Shown here in pieces: positions 7,994 through 16,251 of a stretch of 64,000 nt of DNA. Within the stretch, counting starts at the first letter, position 1, and every line of letters begins with the position of its first letter. Under the pieces are notes generated by a model. That model saw nothing but the letters and a program-made list of their open reading frames with translations, was not told where the DNA came from and ran no database searches. Source of the DNA: Micromonospora kangleipakensis (GTDB lineage Bacteria; Actinomycetota; Actinomycetes; Mycobacteriales; Micromonosporaceae). The DNA is taken from the NCBI RefSeq assembly GCF_004217615.1, contig NZ_SHLD01000001.1:4216001-4280000 (forward strand), read 5' to 3'. A program made the position numbers and the translations under genes.

Positions 7994-8343
7994 CTGTCCA
8001 GTGCGCCAGTGTCGGCTGACATCAGCGACGGCGAGTGAGGGCTATCTGTCCTGCCTGGAGGTCTACTCCATCGGTGACGAACCCCTTCGGCGGCTCCCAC
8101 CGGCCGAGCAGATCAACGCCTGTCCGCAGGGGTAACGGTTCCTACGCAGAGCCCGGCGCTGGCGCCAGTGCGACGCTGCCGCGGCTAACGGATCAGCCGG
8201 CGAACGATCGCCGCGATCGTTCAACACAAAGACTGCGACCCAGCAGGCAAGCTCACCACCGGCGAGAACCTGATCGTCGCGGCCGCCACCAGTGGCATGG
8301 GCTCTGCTGCTCCCCAGCATCCTGTACGCGCTCGGTGGCCGCC
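7994..8343 (+). other. 350-bp interval of gene debris
   Basis: No intact gene. Near 8037-8135 one plus-strand frame gives GYLSCLEVYSIGDEPLRRLP, which looks protein-like and may be a fragment of an unidentified gene, and another frame near 8215-8300 gives IVQHKDCDPAGKLTTGENL. Neither has a plausible start with continuous homology. It probably marks recombination next to the response-regulator stump. Confidence 0.35.
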
Positions 8344-9255
8344 CTATCCGGCGACCGGAACGTGATCCCGGACCAGGCGCAGCATCTCATTGACCGAGCC
8401 GGTCGGATCGGTCACAGGGAACTGGACGGCGCGCACCGTCGCGGCCGGGTCGAGCAGCAGCGTGGCCCGCTTGAGCCGGTCAGCGCCAGCGGCTCGGAAG
8501 GTGGGCAGCAACAGCGACGCGGCGAGCCGCCCGTCGGCGTCGGAGAGCAGCGGAAACGGCAGCTCGGCGTGCGCGGCGAAGGCAGCCAGCTGGTCCGGAC
8601 GCTGCGTGCTGACCCCGTGGATCCGCGCACCCGCGGCGGCGAAATCGGCGGCCCATGCGGCATAGGTGCTGGACTCAAGCGTGCAGCCGGGAGCGCCGGG
8701 GATGTCCACCCAGTACGGCGGGAGACCCTGTACGCCGGGTACGAACGCGCCGGGGAAGCAGTAGAGCACCGTCCAGGCATCCGGGCCAGCGGGCGGAACC
8801 GGTACGCCGTCGTGGCGTACCAGTGTCAGCTCGGGGAGTCGGCGTCCGACGAGGGCGTGGACCCGGCGGGCCTCCGCCGACCCGGCCGCCGCCGTGGCGG
8901 TAAGCGACCCGTCGCCGAGCACGTGCCGGTCGCCCCACTCCTGCAGCGCGATCAGCACCGGCAGCAGACCCGCGCCCTTGTCCGTGAGCAGGTAGTCGTA
9001 GCGCGGCGGGCGATCCGTGTACCGCCGGCGGTGCAGCACGCCGTGCTCGATGAGGGCGGCGAGGCGCTCGGTCAGGGCGCGGCGGCTCATCCCGAGCCCA
9101 CGTTGCAGGCCGTCGAAGCGGGTCACGCCGCCGACGATGTCGCGGATGAGCAGGAAGGTCCACCAGTCGGTCAGCACGCCGAGGGATTGCGCGATGCCGC
9201 AGTCCGCATCGGCGAGGTCGACTCTTCTCACACCCACCACTATAGTCAGTTCCAT
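8344..9255 (-). CDS. HxlR winged-helix regulator fused to a redoxin domain
   Basis: A fusion protein of up to 303 aa. Residues about 15-110 form an HxlR-type winged helix (CGIAQSLGVLTDWWTFLLIRD with the conserved Cys, then GMSRRALTERLAALIEHGVL and YDYLLTDKGAGLLPVL). Residues about 130-300 resemble an AhpC/TSA redoxin (LTLVRHDGVPVP, AWTVLYCFPGAF, then PGAPGCTLESSTYAAW with a single Cys, and LLSDADGRLAASLLLP). The usual PxxxTxxC peroxidatic motif is degenerate (Ala instead of Thr at -3), so the domain may sense rather than reduce peroxides. ATG 9255 is one base from the divergent MFS start; a GTG at 9231 is an alternative. Confidence 0.85.
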   Translation of the reverse strand: MELTIVVGVRRVDLADADCGIAQSLGVLTDWWTFLLIRDIVGGVTRFDGLQRGLGMSRRALTERLAALIEHGVLHRRRYTDRPPRYDYLLTDKGAGLLPVLIALQEWGDRHVLGDGSLTATAAAGSAEARRVHALVGRRLPELTLVRHDGVPVPPAGPDAWTVLYCFPGAFVPGVQGLPPYWVDIPGAPGCTLESSTYAAWAADFAAAGARIHGVSTQRPDQLAAFAAHAELPFPLLSDADGRLAASLLLPTFRAAGADRLKRATLLLDPAATVRAVQFPVTDPTGSVNEMLRLVRDHVPVAG

Positions 9256-9264
9256 TATGAAACT
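9248..9264. promoter_or_regulatory. Inverted repeat at the HxlR-redoxin / MFS divergent start
   Basis: AGTTCCAT-T-ATGAAACT pairs at 7 of 8 positions and contains both divergent ATG codons (9255 minus, 9257 plus). ACTATAGT, a small palindrome, lies next to it. The arrangement suggests an operator where the HxlR protein represses both genes, with leaderless messages or starts further inside the genes. Confidence 0.5.
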
Positions 9265-10492
9265 TACTGTCTTCTGGCGCTGGTGGGTCGCCGGCACGAC
9301 CAGTCACCTCGGCTCGGCGGTCGGCGGGGTGGCCCTGCCGCTGACCGCGCTGACCGTGCTGGACGCGTCGGCCTTCGAGATGGGTCTGATCACGGCGGCC
9401 GGCTATCTCGCGTACCTTTTGATCAGCCTGCCGGCGGGGGTGATCGTGCAGCGCGTGCCGCTGCGCGGCATGCAGGTCGCCCTGGATCTGATCCGGGCCC
9501 TCGCCATCGCGTCCGTCCCCCTGGCCTGGTGGTTCGACGCCCTGACGGTGGCCCAGCTGGTCGCGGTCGCCTTGGTCGTGAGCTTCGCCAACGTGCTGTT
9601 CGACGTGGCGAACCAGACCTTCCTGCCGGAGATCGTGCCGGCCACGCAGCTGCAGGCGCGCAACAGCCTCAACTCCGGCACGCATGCCGCCACCCAGCTG
9701 GGCGGGCCGTCCCTGGGCGGACTCGCGGTGCAGCTGCTGGGTGCGGTGCCGACGCTGTTCGTGGACGCCGTCAGCTATCTGATCTCCGCCGTGCTGCTGC
9801 GCACCCTTCCGGCCCGGCGGGTGCAGCGACCGGCCGAGCGGCCACCGATGGTCACGATGATCCGCGAGGGCTGGCACTTCGTGCTCCGACACCCGATCAT
9901 CGGGCCGGCTATGTGGGACGCCACCGCGACGAACTTCGTCTGCGGCGCGATGCTGGCCCTCTTCCCGTACTACCTGGTGCGCGAGCTGCACGCGTCGCCG
10001 CTCATGGTCGGGCTGCTGCTCGCCGCCGACGGCCTCGGCACGCTCATCGGCGCCGCGCTGACAACCCGGTTCACCGATCGGGTCGGCACCGCACGCGGCC
10101 TGATCGTCGCGGCCTTCGTCGGCGTGGCCGGCGCGCTTATCATCCCGCTGGGCACAGGCACCGCCGCCTACCTCGCCTTCGCCGCCGGCAACCTCATCTT
10201 CGCCGGCTCCACGGTGGTGCTCAGCGTGACCACCCGCACTTACCGGATGCTCGCCAGCCCGCCAGACCTCCTGTCGCGGGTGATCGCCACGGTCAAGTTC
10301 GTCTCCTGGGGCGCCATCCCGCTCGGCGGCCTGCTCGCCGGCATCCTGGCCGGGTTGATCGGTGCCCGCACCACTCTGCTGATCTTCGGGGCGCTCACCG
10401 TGCTGTCCCCGATCATCTATCTGTCGACCCCGATCCGCCGGCTGCGCGACCTGCCGCTCGACGCCCCGAAACCCGCCGAAGCCCGGGTGTGA
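9257..10492 (+). CDS. MFS transporter
   Basis: A 411-aa integral membrane protein with about 12 predicted helices. The first helix pair carries FWRWWVAGTTSHLGSAVGG, loop 2-3 carries a short basic motif, and mid-protein shows VLFDVANQTFLPEIVP, characteristic of the MFS_3/enterobactin-exporter-like group of drug and siderophore exporters. The substrate is unknown. The divergent arrangement with the HxlR-redoxin fusion suggests induction by an oxidant, electrophile or xenobiotic that the regulator senses. Confidence 0.88.
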   Translation: MKLTVFWRWWVAGTTSHLGSAVGGVALPLTALTVLDASAFEMGLITAAGYLAYLLISLPAGVIVQRVPLRGMQVALDLIRALAIASVPLAWWFDALTVAQLVAVALVVSFANVLFDVANQTFLPEIVPATQLQARNSLNSGTHAATQLGGPSLGGLAVQLLGAVPTLFVDAVSYLISAVLLRTLPARRVQRPAERPPMVTMIREGWHFVLRHPIIGPAMWDATATNFVCGAMLALFPYYLVRELHASPLMVGLLLAADGLGTLIGAALTTRFTDRVGTARGLIVAAFVGVAGALIIPLGTGTAAYLAFAAGNLIFAGSTVVLSVTTRTYRMLASPPDLLSRVIATVKFVSWGAIPLGGLLAGILAGLIGARTTLLIFGALTVLSPIIYLSTPIRRLRDLPLDAPKPAEARV

Positions 10493-10549
10493 ACCGCGCA
10501 ACAGAACGGGCGGACCGCCGCAGCGACCCGCTCGTTCTTACGACTGGAC

Positions 10550-10612
10550 TCAGAAGTCCATGTCACCGCCGCCCGGGGCACCGGCCGGAGCTGGGCTCTT
10601 CTTGGGCGCCAG
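10550..10612 (-). pseudogene. 3' fragment of a groEL gene
   Basis: On the minus strand, 20 codons ending at TGA (10552-10550) read LAPKKSPAPAGAPGGGDMDF. The glycine/methionine-rich tail ending in DMDF is diagnostic of GroEL/Cpn60 C-termini. Upstream the homology stops at once, so only the last ~60 bases of a chaperonin gene survive. A small hairpin GGACT-CAGA-AGTCC overlaps the stop. No groES or other groEL sequence is present in the window. Confidence 0.7.
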
Positions 10613-11034
10613 TGGCCAAGGGCATTCGCATCCCCTCCGCTTCGAGCCGACGCTCAAGCATGCCGAAAGCGTCGCTCACGCCCCTTGGCGCCAGCCAGAT
10701 GCCAGTGCATTTTCACCGGCAGATCTGCGCACGCGATCAAGGACCCGGGTCATACGGACCGTGACGACGGTTTGGCGGCCGACGCGCGTGCTCGGCGGCA
10801 CGTCTGACGCGGCCGCCGTACGCCACGGCGCGGTCACCTCCCGGCTTCGCGGGCGTTCGGATTGGCGTCACCGTGCGCCGGACTCGAACCTCCCTTCAGT
10901 GCCCGTTCCCTGTTCCGCCACGTGTCGATACGCACCGGCCGATGATGACCGACCCGCGCACCGCACGCCAGGTCAACCACTCAACGTGGCCGGGGACTGG
11001 GAACCCAGGCCGGGGCAGACACGTCGGAGGACGC
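10613..11034 (+). other. 422-bp interval with no supported gene
   Basis: Between the groEL scar and the beta-propeller gene no coherent reading frame or complete RNA is visible. A short minus-strand stretch near 10875-10900 resembles a tRNA T-arm but does not fold into a tRNA. The last ~15 bases contain the ribosome binding site GGAGGA of the next gene. Confidence 0.45.
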
Positions 11035-13161
11035 ATGACAGGTAGCAGCGTCCACGCACGCCGTCGAACGGACGCCATCGGCGTTCCCCGAGTCATGACT
11101 CCAGCGCGGGTCATGGGACTGGCCCTGGTCGTCAGCCTGGCCCTGCTCTGCGGCTGTACGGCGGAGCGGGTCCCCGCGCCACCACGTGACCGGGGAGTGC
11201 CGGCCGGCGGGTTCCGGCTCGTCGCGTTCGACTCCTGCGCGGAGGCGCTGCAGCAGCTCAAGACGGCTGCCAAGGCGTATGTCGGGCCCTGGGGGTTTGG
11301 GCCGAACGGGGGCATCCGTACCTTCGACAATGGGGAACAGGCCGGGGCGCCGGCCGCAGCGAAGCGGGCGGATGCGGGGCCCGGGGGCAACGCGCCAGCT
11401 CCGGGCGACATGGCGGCCGGGGCTGCCGCCCCCAGCTACTCGGGGACCAACACGCACGAGGCCGGGGTCGACGAACCGGACCTGGTCAAGACGGACGGCA
11501 AGCGGATCGTCACCGTCCACCGCGGCAAGCTTTACGTCATCGACCCGGCCACCCGCCAGCTGACCGGGGAACTGAAACTGGCACCCGGTGCCGACGGGTT
11601 CGGCGGGGCTGAAGACAGCCTGCTGCTACAGGGTGACCGGGCGCTGGTGCTGCTCCGCGAGAGGTGGGCCGGGATTGCGAAACCCGCCGTCCCGCAGGGA
11701 GGCGGGCGCCCCGCTCCGGACGGGGGCTTTGCCCCGGTGCCGGACGACATCGTCGGTCCCCGGCTGGTCATGGTCGACCTCTCCGGCGCGCCGAAGGTCA
11801 TCGGCGAATACCGAATCGACGGCAATCTGGTGGACGCGCGCCAGGTGGGCATGACGGTCCGCGTCGTGGTCCGCTCCGCCCCGCGGCTGAACTTGCCGTA
11901 CCGGGAACAGGCCACCGACGAGCAGCGCACCGCCGCAAACCGCGAGATCATCGACAACGCCACCGCCGACGACTGGCTGCCCCGGTACGAGGTCACCTCC
12001 GGCGGACGAACCAGCACCGGACGGGTCGGCTGCGACCGGGTGAGACGGCCGGCCAGCTACTCCGGCACGTCGCTGGTGACCGTGCTCAGCTTCGACCTCG
12101 GTGTGGCCACGCTCGGCGCCGGCGACCCGGTCACCGTGATCGCCGACGGCGACACCGTCTACAGCAACGGACCCCGGCTGTACGTCGCCAACGACCAGCG
12201 CTGGCGCGTGCTGCCGATGCTGACCACGCGGAACGTCGCACCCGATCCCAAGGACGAGACCACCGAGATCTACCAGTTCGACACCTCGGGGGCGGACGCC
12301 CCGCGGTACGTCGCCGCCGCGTCCGTACCGGGATGGCTGATCAACCAGTACGCCATGTCGGAGTGGGACGGGCACCTGCGAGTGGCCACCACCAGTGGCC
12401 GGACCTGGGGCAATAAGCCCGACTCGACGTCCAGCGTGTACGTCCTGCGCGCCGACGGCAGAAGCCTGACCCAGGTCGGCAAGGTCACCGGACTGGGCAA
12501 GGGGGAACGGATTCACGCCGTACGGTTCGTCGGCGGCACCGGGTACGTCGTCACCTTCCGGCAGACCGACCCGCTCTACACCGTCGATCTGCGTGATCCG
12601 ACGGCGCCGAAGGTGAGCGGCGAACTGAAGATCAACGGGTATTCGGCGTACCTGCACCCGGCCGGCGAAGGACGGCTGCTCGGTGTCGGGCAAGAGGCGT
12701 CCGACCGGGGCCGTGTCCAGGGCACCCAGCTTTCGCTCTTCGACGTCTCCGATCCGACCAAGCCGACCCGGATCGCCCAGTATCACGTCAAGCAGGGGCA
12801 CTCCGAGGCGGAGTTCGACCCGCACGCGTTCCTCTACTGGCCGGCCGAACGCCTGGTAGTGGTCCCACTGACCGTCTACGGCACGGGCGCCGTGAGCAGC
12901 CCTGGTGCGGTGAACGACAAGAAAGTCGCGGGCAGCCCGGGCCTGCCGACCAACGTGGCCGTGGCTCTGCGGGTCGGAGACGGCGGGTTCACCGAGGTCG
13001 GCACGGTCGACCACACGCTGCGCACGGGGCGTCCCGAGCATCTGGCGCCGATCCGCCGGTCACTGGTGGTCGACGGAGTGCTCTGGACCGTCTCCGACGC
13101 CGGCCTCAAGGCGACCAGCCTCTCCACCATGAAGACCCTCGGCTGGCTGCGTACGGCGTGA
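11035..13161 (+). CDS. Beta-propeller domain lipoprotein
   Basis: A 708-aa exported protein. The N-terminus has arginines, a hydrophobic stretch MGLALVVSLALLCGC and a lipobox Cys at about residue 41, so it is probably lipid-anchored on the outer face of the membrane. After a Pro/Ala/Gly-rich linker, the motif SGTNTHEAGVDEPDLVKTDG begins the Beta_propel (PF09826) domain that fills the rest, with repeated blades such as RLVMVDLSGAPKVIGEY and LSLFDVSDPTKP. Biochemical function is unknown. ATG 11035 follows GTCGGAGGA. No operon partner is visible; a strong hairpin follows. Confidence 0.9.
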   Translation: MTGSSVHARRRTDAIGVPRVMTPARVMGLALVVSLALLCGCTAERVPAPPRDRGVPAGGFRLVAFDSCAEALQQLKTAAKAYVGPWGFGPNGGIRTFDNGEQAGAPAAAKRADAGPGGNAPAPGDMAAGAAAPSYSGTNTHEAGVDEPDLVKTDGKRIVTVHRGKLYVIDPATRQLTGELKLAPGADGFGGAEDSLLLQGDRALVLLRERWAGIAKPAVPQGGGRPAPDGGFAPVPDDIVGPRLVMVDLSGAPKVIGEYRIDGNLVDARQVGMTVRVVVRSAPRLNLPYREQATDEQRTAANREIIDNATADDWLPRYEVTSGGRTSTGRVGCDRVRRPASYSGTSLVTVLSFDLGVATLGAGDPVTVIADGDTVYSNGPRLYVANDQRWRVLPMLTTRNVAPDPKDETTEIYQFDTSGADAPRYVAAASVPGWLINQYAMSEWDGHLRVATTSGRTWGNKPDSTSSVYVLRADGRSLTQVGKVTGLGKGERIHAVRFVGGTGYVVTFRQTDPLYTVDLRDPTAPKVSGELKINGYSAYLHPAGEGRLLGVGQEASDRGRVQGTQLSLFDVSDPTKPTRIAQYHVKQGHSEAEFDPHAFLYWPAERLVVVPLTVYGTGAVSSPGAVNDKKVAGSPGLPTNVAVALRVGDGGFTEVGTVDHTLRTGRPEHLAPIRRSLVVDGVLWTVSDAGLKATSLSTMKTLGWLRTA

Positions 13162-13172
13162 CCCGCATGGTG

Positions 13173-13202
13173 GTGTCCGGGGTGGGCCGCCGCCCCGGAC
13201 AC
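13173..13202 (+). terminator. Terminator of the beta-propeller gene
   Basis: GTGTCCGGGG and CCCCGGACAC form a perfect 10-bp stem with a 10-nt loop, 11 bp after the stop codon. There is no U-tract, as is common in high-GC actinomycetes. Confidence 0.75.
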
Positions 13203-13283
13203 CACGCCGAACCCGGCGAGGGGTGCTCAGGACTGCAGAAGCGCCGGTGCCTGGGGTCGGAGGTCGTCAGCGGGGCAGCGACC

Positions 13284-13563
13284 GTGGTTCAACCGGGTCG
13301 TCACCAACCGTCTGACCGGTCCGCTGGCCGGGTGGCTGCCCGGCTTCGGCGTCATCATCCACCGGGCCCGCCGCTCCGGTCGCGAGTACCGCACGCCGAT
13401 CAACATCTTGCGGACGTCCGACGGTTACGTCGCCGCCCTGACCCACGGGCTCACCGACTGGGCGAGGAGCGTGCTGGCGGCCGGCGCCTCTGAGCTGGAG
13501 GTCCGCGGCCGGCGAGCGCCCCTCACGAGTCCCCGCCTCGTGCACGACCCCACCCGGTGGGAC
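13284..13563 (+). pseudogene. Truncated deazaflavin-dependent nitroreductase gene
   Basis: The frame reads WFNRVVTNRLTGPLAGWLPG and continues through HRARRSGREYRTPIN to HDPTRWDM, close to the intact gene at 32612-33007. The first ~10 codons with start are lost and after 13563 the frame runs into unrelated sequence (stop at 13662). It is a second, broken copy of the same gene, with some substitutions (for example L for F in PINIL). Confidence 0.8.
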
Positions 13564-13702
13564 ATGACACAGCGGCAGATGTCGGCGCGGCAGGGTTGTG
13601 ATCGCGTGCTCCGGGCGGAAGGCAGGACACCTGCGGCGGCAGCGAGCGTTGAGCGTCTGTAGTAGACGCCAGCGTGTCAGCGATTGAGGGAGTCGAACCG
13701 GA

Positions 13703-14011
13703 TCACGCGGTCGGCATTTCGGCAGGTCGACGCGCGGCGTTCGTTCCGATCACGGCGAGGGCGAAGACGCCCGGGCCGAGGTGGAAGACGTTGTCCACCG
13801 GACCGAGCGGGACCGCCAGGTGCGAGTCGAGGAAGAGCCCTTCGATGAACCACCCGACTACGCAGAGGACCAGGTAGATCAGCCCGATACCCCAGGTGTA
13901 GATCCTGGCCGGGAGCTCTTTCGGTGCCACCCAGCCGGTGTAGATCGCGGCGAGGGCCGAGGCAAGGTGCAGTGTGCTGTGCAACCAGTCGTGGGCCAGC
14001 GTCTCTGGTTT
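13703..14011 (-). pseudogene. 3' part of a small membrane-protein gene cut by the tnpB element
   Basis: On the minus strand the frame runs TLAHDWLHSTLHLASALAAI, then ARIYTWGIGLIYLVLCVVGW, GPVDNVFHLGPGVFALAVIG and a short tail. Three hydrophobic segments and the D-N-x-x-H-L-G motif resemble DUF4383-type membrane proteins. The frame is open but has no start before the tnpB boundary near 14011. Its likely N-terminus (MTYRRYSRIAAVVFLLF...) lies on the other side of the element at 16143-16232, so one gene appears split by the insertion. An internal ATG at 13984 could still allow a 93-aa product. Confidence 0.7.
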
Positions 14012-14012
14012 C

Positions 14013-14460
14013 CTATGTGATCCTCATCGAGCCGGACATCCCGCCTGTACCGCCGTCCCGGTGGGTGATGGGGGTGGCGTGTACGTGGCGGTGGAAGCCG
14101 CGGCCGAGGATTGCCCCGCGGACCCGGTGGGGGTGTCGCGGGGCGGTGGTGGGAACCGTGTGCGGCACCTGGCGGACCGTCCTTGGCGGGTTGGTCTCCT
14201 GGGGTGTCCGTCCCGCCGGACGCTTGCCGGCAGATCGCAAGGGGGCGTCTGTCGGGGCGGGAACCTGCCGTCGCAAGGGCAGCAGGCGTGCAGTTTTGGC
14301 ACCTGTAGGTCGGGTCTGCTTGCGGGTGGGTGCGGTCTTGCATCGGTCCCGCACCGGCCTGGTCGTCGCGGCTGGGGTTGGTCGACGTGTGCGCTGACGG
14401 ACTGGTGTGTCGGTGGCTGTGCGGATCGCGGCGTTGCCGCTGCGGTCGCGGCGGGTTTTG
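14013..14460 (-). ncRNA. Probable omega/reRNA region at tnpB 3' end
   Basis: In IS200/IS605 elements the guide RNA is transcribed across the tnpB 3' end to the element's right end, with the guide taken from flanking DNA. Here the low-complexity coding tail (residues ~511-661) reaches exactly to the inferred right end at about 14010, next to the split membrane gene. The boundaries are inferred; no RNA fold was computed. The guide would be read from the bases just below 14011 on the minus strand, i.e. the interrupted gene itself. Confidence 0.4.
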
Positions 14461-15998
14461 GTCTGGTTGGCCAGACCTCGGGCGGCGATGCGCTCCGCGG
14501 CGGCGTGGTCGCGGTCCAGTGACAGGCCACACGAGCAAATCGCCCACCGGTACCCGGCCACGCGCCCCTGTGGGGTTTTGACGTGCGTGACCGCAGCGCC
14601 GCAGCGGGGACAGCCCGACGACGTGCCACGCGCCGGAACAGTCACGACTGCGGTACCGGCTTGCGCGGCGAGGTGAGCGACGGCGGTGAACACCGTGCCG
14701 CGCACCGCACCGGACAGTCGCCGGTTGAGGCTGCGTGACCGGCCACCCGCCTCGAGCGTGGCGAGGTTCTCGACGTAGATGACGGTGGCGCCGACCGCGG
14801 TCGCGTGGTCGACCAGCCACCGCGCCGCCGACCAGGCAAGCGCGTGGTTGAGATGCCGGATCCGGGCGCACACCGCCGCATGCTCAGCCTCCAAGCAGGC
14901 AAGCTTGCCGGTCAGGGCCGGGTCGGCGGGGGCGTCGGCGGGCCGGCCGTCACGCAGCCGGGACAGGTGGTCGGCTTTGGTTTTGAGGTGTTCGCGGTGG
15001 CGGCGTAGTCGCACCAGTCTCGCCGACACGCCGGTCGCGTCGAACCGCAACGGACGCCCGTCCACCACGACGGAGCCGTCCTGGTCGAGGTCGGCCACGG
15101 TGGCGGTCAGCAGGGTGTTCACCCCCCAGTCGACACCCAGCCCACGCGTGTGCCCGTCCACCGGCGGCGGCGTGTGGGGGGTCTGCCAGGGCAGGTCGAC
15201 CCGAACCCTGCCGTCGCGGGGCCGCAACGTCGGGCTGCACACCTTCACCCCGGCAGGCACGGCGGCCGGCAGCACCACCTCGAAGGCATGCCACACCCAG
15301 TCGCGGTATGAGGCCGGCGCCGCACATGTCGGAAGCTGCGACCACACCCGCATCATGCGGTCGTCGACCCGGTCGACGACGACCTGTTGCCGATCGGCAG
15401 CGGCCAGGCTCACCTGCCGCGCCACAACCGGCGGACCCTCCAACTCACACAACCCCGCCGGCAGCCGCCCATGCACGCCCACGTATGCGGTGATCTGCCG
15501 GGTGCGGTTGCGGATCGTCGCGTTATCGGTGCCTTCGGGTAGCGCCGCCCGCAACGCCGACCATTCCTCACCGGTCCGGGCGACCGGATCGGCCGGCCAC
15601 GTCGCGAGCAGCGCGGCAACCACCGCACGACGGTGACATCCCAGCCGCAGAGCGCGGGCGGCTTCCTCCTCGGCGATGCGACGAACCCGGTCCGACACCA
15701 CCACACCCGCCGCCGCCACCGCACCCCAACCGAGCCGCCGCAACGCCATCCACCCACTGGCCGGCAGACGCCTCCCATCAGCGCCGACCCCACCGGCAAG
15801 CACCGCAAGATCAGCATCCGACCAATGCACAGCGATCACCTGATCGGCCATCCCCCGCACCAGGTCCGCCAGCCACCCCACCCGTTCGGCAAACACCCGC
15901 GCCACAGGCCTCTGAGCTCCGGGCACGTCGGGCTTACCGCCGCACACCGCCCGGTACGCGGTGCACGTCGCGGTCGACGTCAACCACGCGCCAGCCAC
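14013..15998 (-). CDS. tnpB: TnpB RNA-guided nuclease, large actinobacterial type
   Basis: A 661-aa protein with a split RuvC nuclease: D290 in LGVDWGVNTLL, E410 in VIYVENLATLE, and D497 in LSLDRDHAAAERIA. A zinc ribbon sits between E410 and D497 (C463/C466 in GCPRCG and C488/C490 in ICSCG). The catalytic triad and zinc ligands are intact, so it could be active as a guide-RNA-directed DNA nuclease, as shown for other TnpB proteins. The last ~150 residues are an unusual Pro/Arg/Thr-rich tail that probably coincides with the template of the guide RNA. GTG 15998 is taken as start; the N-terminal ~250 residues are less conserved. Confidence 0.9.
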   Translation of the reverse strand: MAGAWLTSTATCTAYRAVCGGKPDVPGAQRPVARVFAERVGWLADLVRGMADQVIAVHWSDADLAVLAGGVGADGRRLPASGWMALRRLGWGAVAAAGVVVSDRVRRIAEEEAARALRLGCHRRAVVAALLATWPADPVARTGEEWSALRAALPEGTDNATIRNRTRQITAYVGVHGRLPAGLCELEGPPVVARQVSLAAADRQQVVVDRVDDRMMRVWSQLPTCAAPASYRDWVWHAFEVVLPAAVPAGVKVCSPTLRPRDGRVRVDLPWQTPHTPPPVDGHTRGLGVDWGVNTLLTATVADLDQDGSVVVDGRPLRFDATGVSARLVRLRRHREHLKTKADHLSRLRDGRPADAPADPALTGKLACLEAEHAAVCARIRHLNHALAWSAARWLVDHATAVGATVIYVENLATLEAGGRSRSLNRRLSGAVRGTVFTAVAHLAAQAGTAVVTVPARGTSSGCPRCGAAVTHVKTPQGRVAGYRWAICSCGLSLDRDHAAAERIAARGLANQTKTRRDRSGNAAIRTATDTPVRQRTRRPTPAATTRPVRDRCKTAPTRKQTRPTGAKTARLLPLRRQVPAPTDAPLRSAGKRPAGRTPQETNPPRTVRQVPHTVPTTAPRHPHRVRGAILGRGFHRHVHATPITHRDGGTGGMSGSMRIT

Positions 15999-16051
15999 TG
16001 CCCCACACCCCTACCCGCAGCTACCAACAGTCGATGCTTCACCATACGGGA

Positions 16052-16070
16052 CCGGATCCCGCAGATCCGG
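16052..16070. repeat. Subterminal hairpin of the tnpB element
   Basis: CCGGATC-CCGCA-GATCCGG is a perfect 7-bp stem with a 5-nt loop, about 55 bp upstream of the tnpB start and within the element's left end. Subterminal hairpins are the recognition sites of IS200/IS605 transposases. Confidence 0.55.
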
Positions 16071-16142
16071 CCGGCGAACATGGCCACCAGCGACCGGAAA
16101 TACCACATAGGATCGCCAAGCCAACCAGCCAGCAGTGGCACA

Positions 16143-16232
16143 CCCTCCATCAGTCAGCTTGGCGACGACGGGATACGCCGTGAAGAGGAGGAACACGACC
16201 GCCGCGATGCGGCTGTATCGCCGATAGGTCAC
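16143..16232 (-). pseudogene. 5' part of the membrane gene split by the tnpB element
   Basis: ATG at 16232 opens a frame MTYRRYSRIAAVVFLLFTAY followed by PVVAKLTDGG, a basic N-terminus and one transmembrane helix. Past about 16143 the frame continues into apparently non-homologous element sequence. It fits as the N-terminus of the membrane protein whose rest lies at 13703-14011. It begins 20 bp after the stop of the four-helix membrane gene, suggesting a former two-gene operon. Confidence 0.6.
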
Positions 16233-16251
16233 AGCATGAGGGTACGCGGGC

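Larger units (their letters stand above)
14010..16145 (-). mobile_element. tnpB-only IS605/IS1341-type element
   Basis: The segment contains one RuvC-like TnpB gene and no tnpA. It interrupts a small membrane gene: the two halves lie immediately outside, giving approximate ends near 14010 and 16145. A subterminal hairpin (16052-16070) lies on the tnpB 5' side, typical of IS200/IS605 ends. No terminal inverted repeats or target duplication are seen, as expected for this class. Movement would need TnpA in trans. Exact ends are inferred from where the host gene resumes. Confidence 0.7.

Noticed and set aside
8675..10501. 608-codon minus-strand frame opposite the MFS gene
   Set aside because: Composition is dominated by Arg/Asp/Gln/Gly with no hydrophobic core; the plus-strand MFS protein explains this DNA.
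10873..10905. tRNA-like T-arm (GGTTCGAGTCC on the minus strand)
   Set aside because: The T-stem arms do not pair fully and no acceptor, D-arm or anticodon arm can be built around it, so it is not called as a tRNA.
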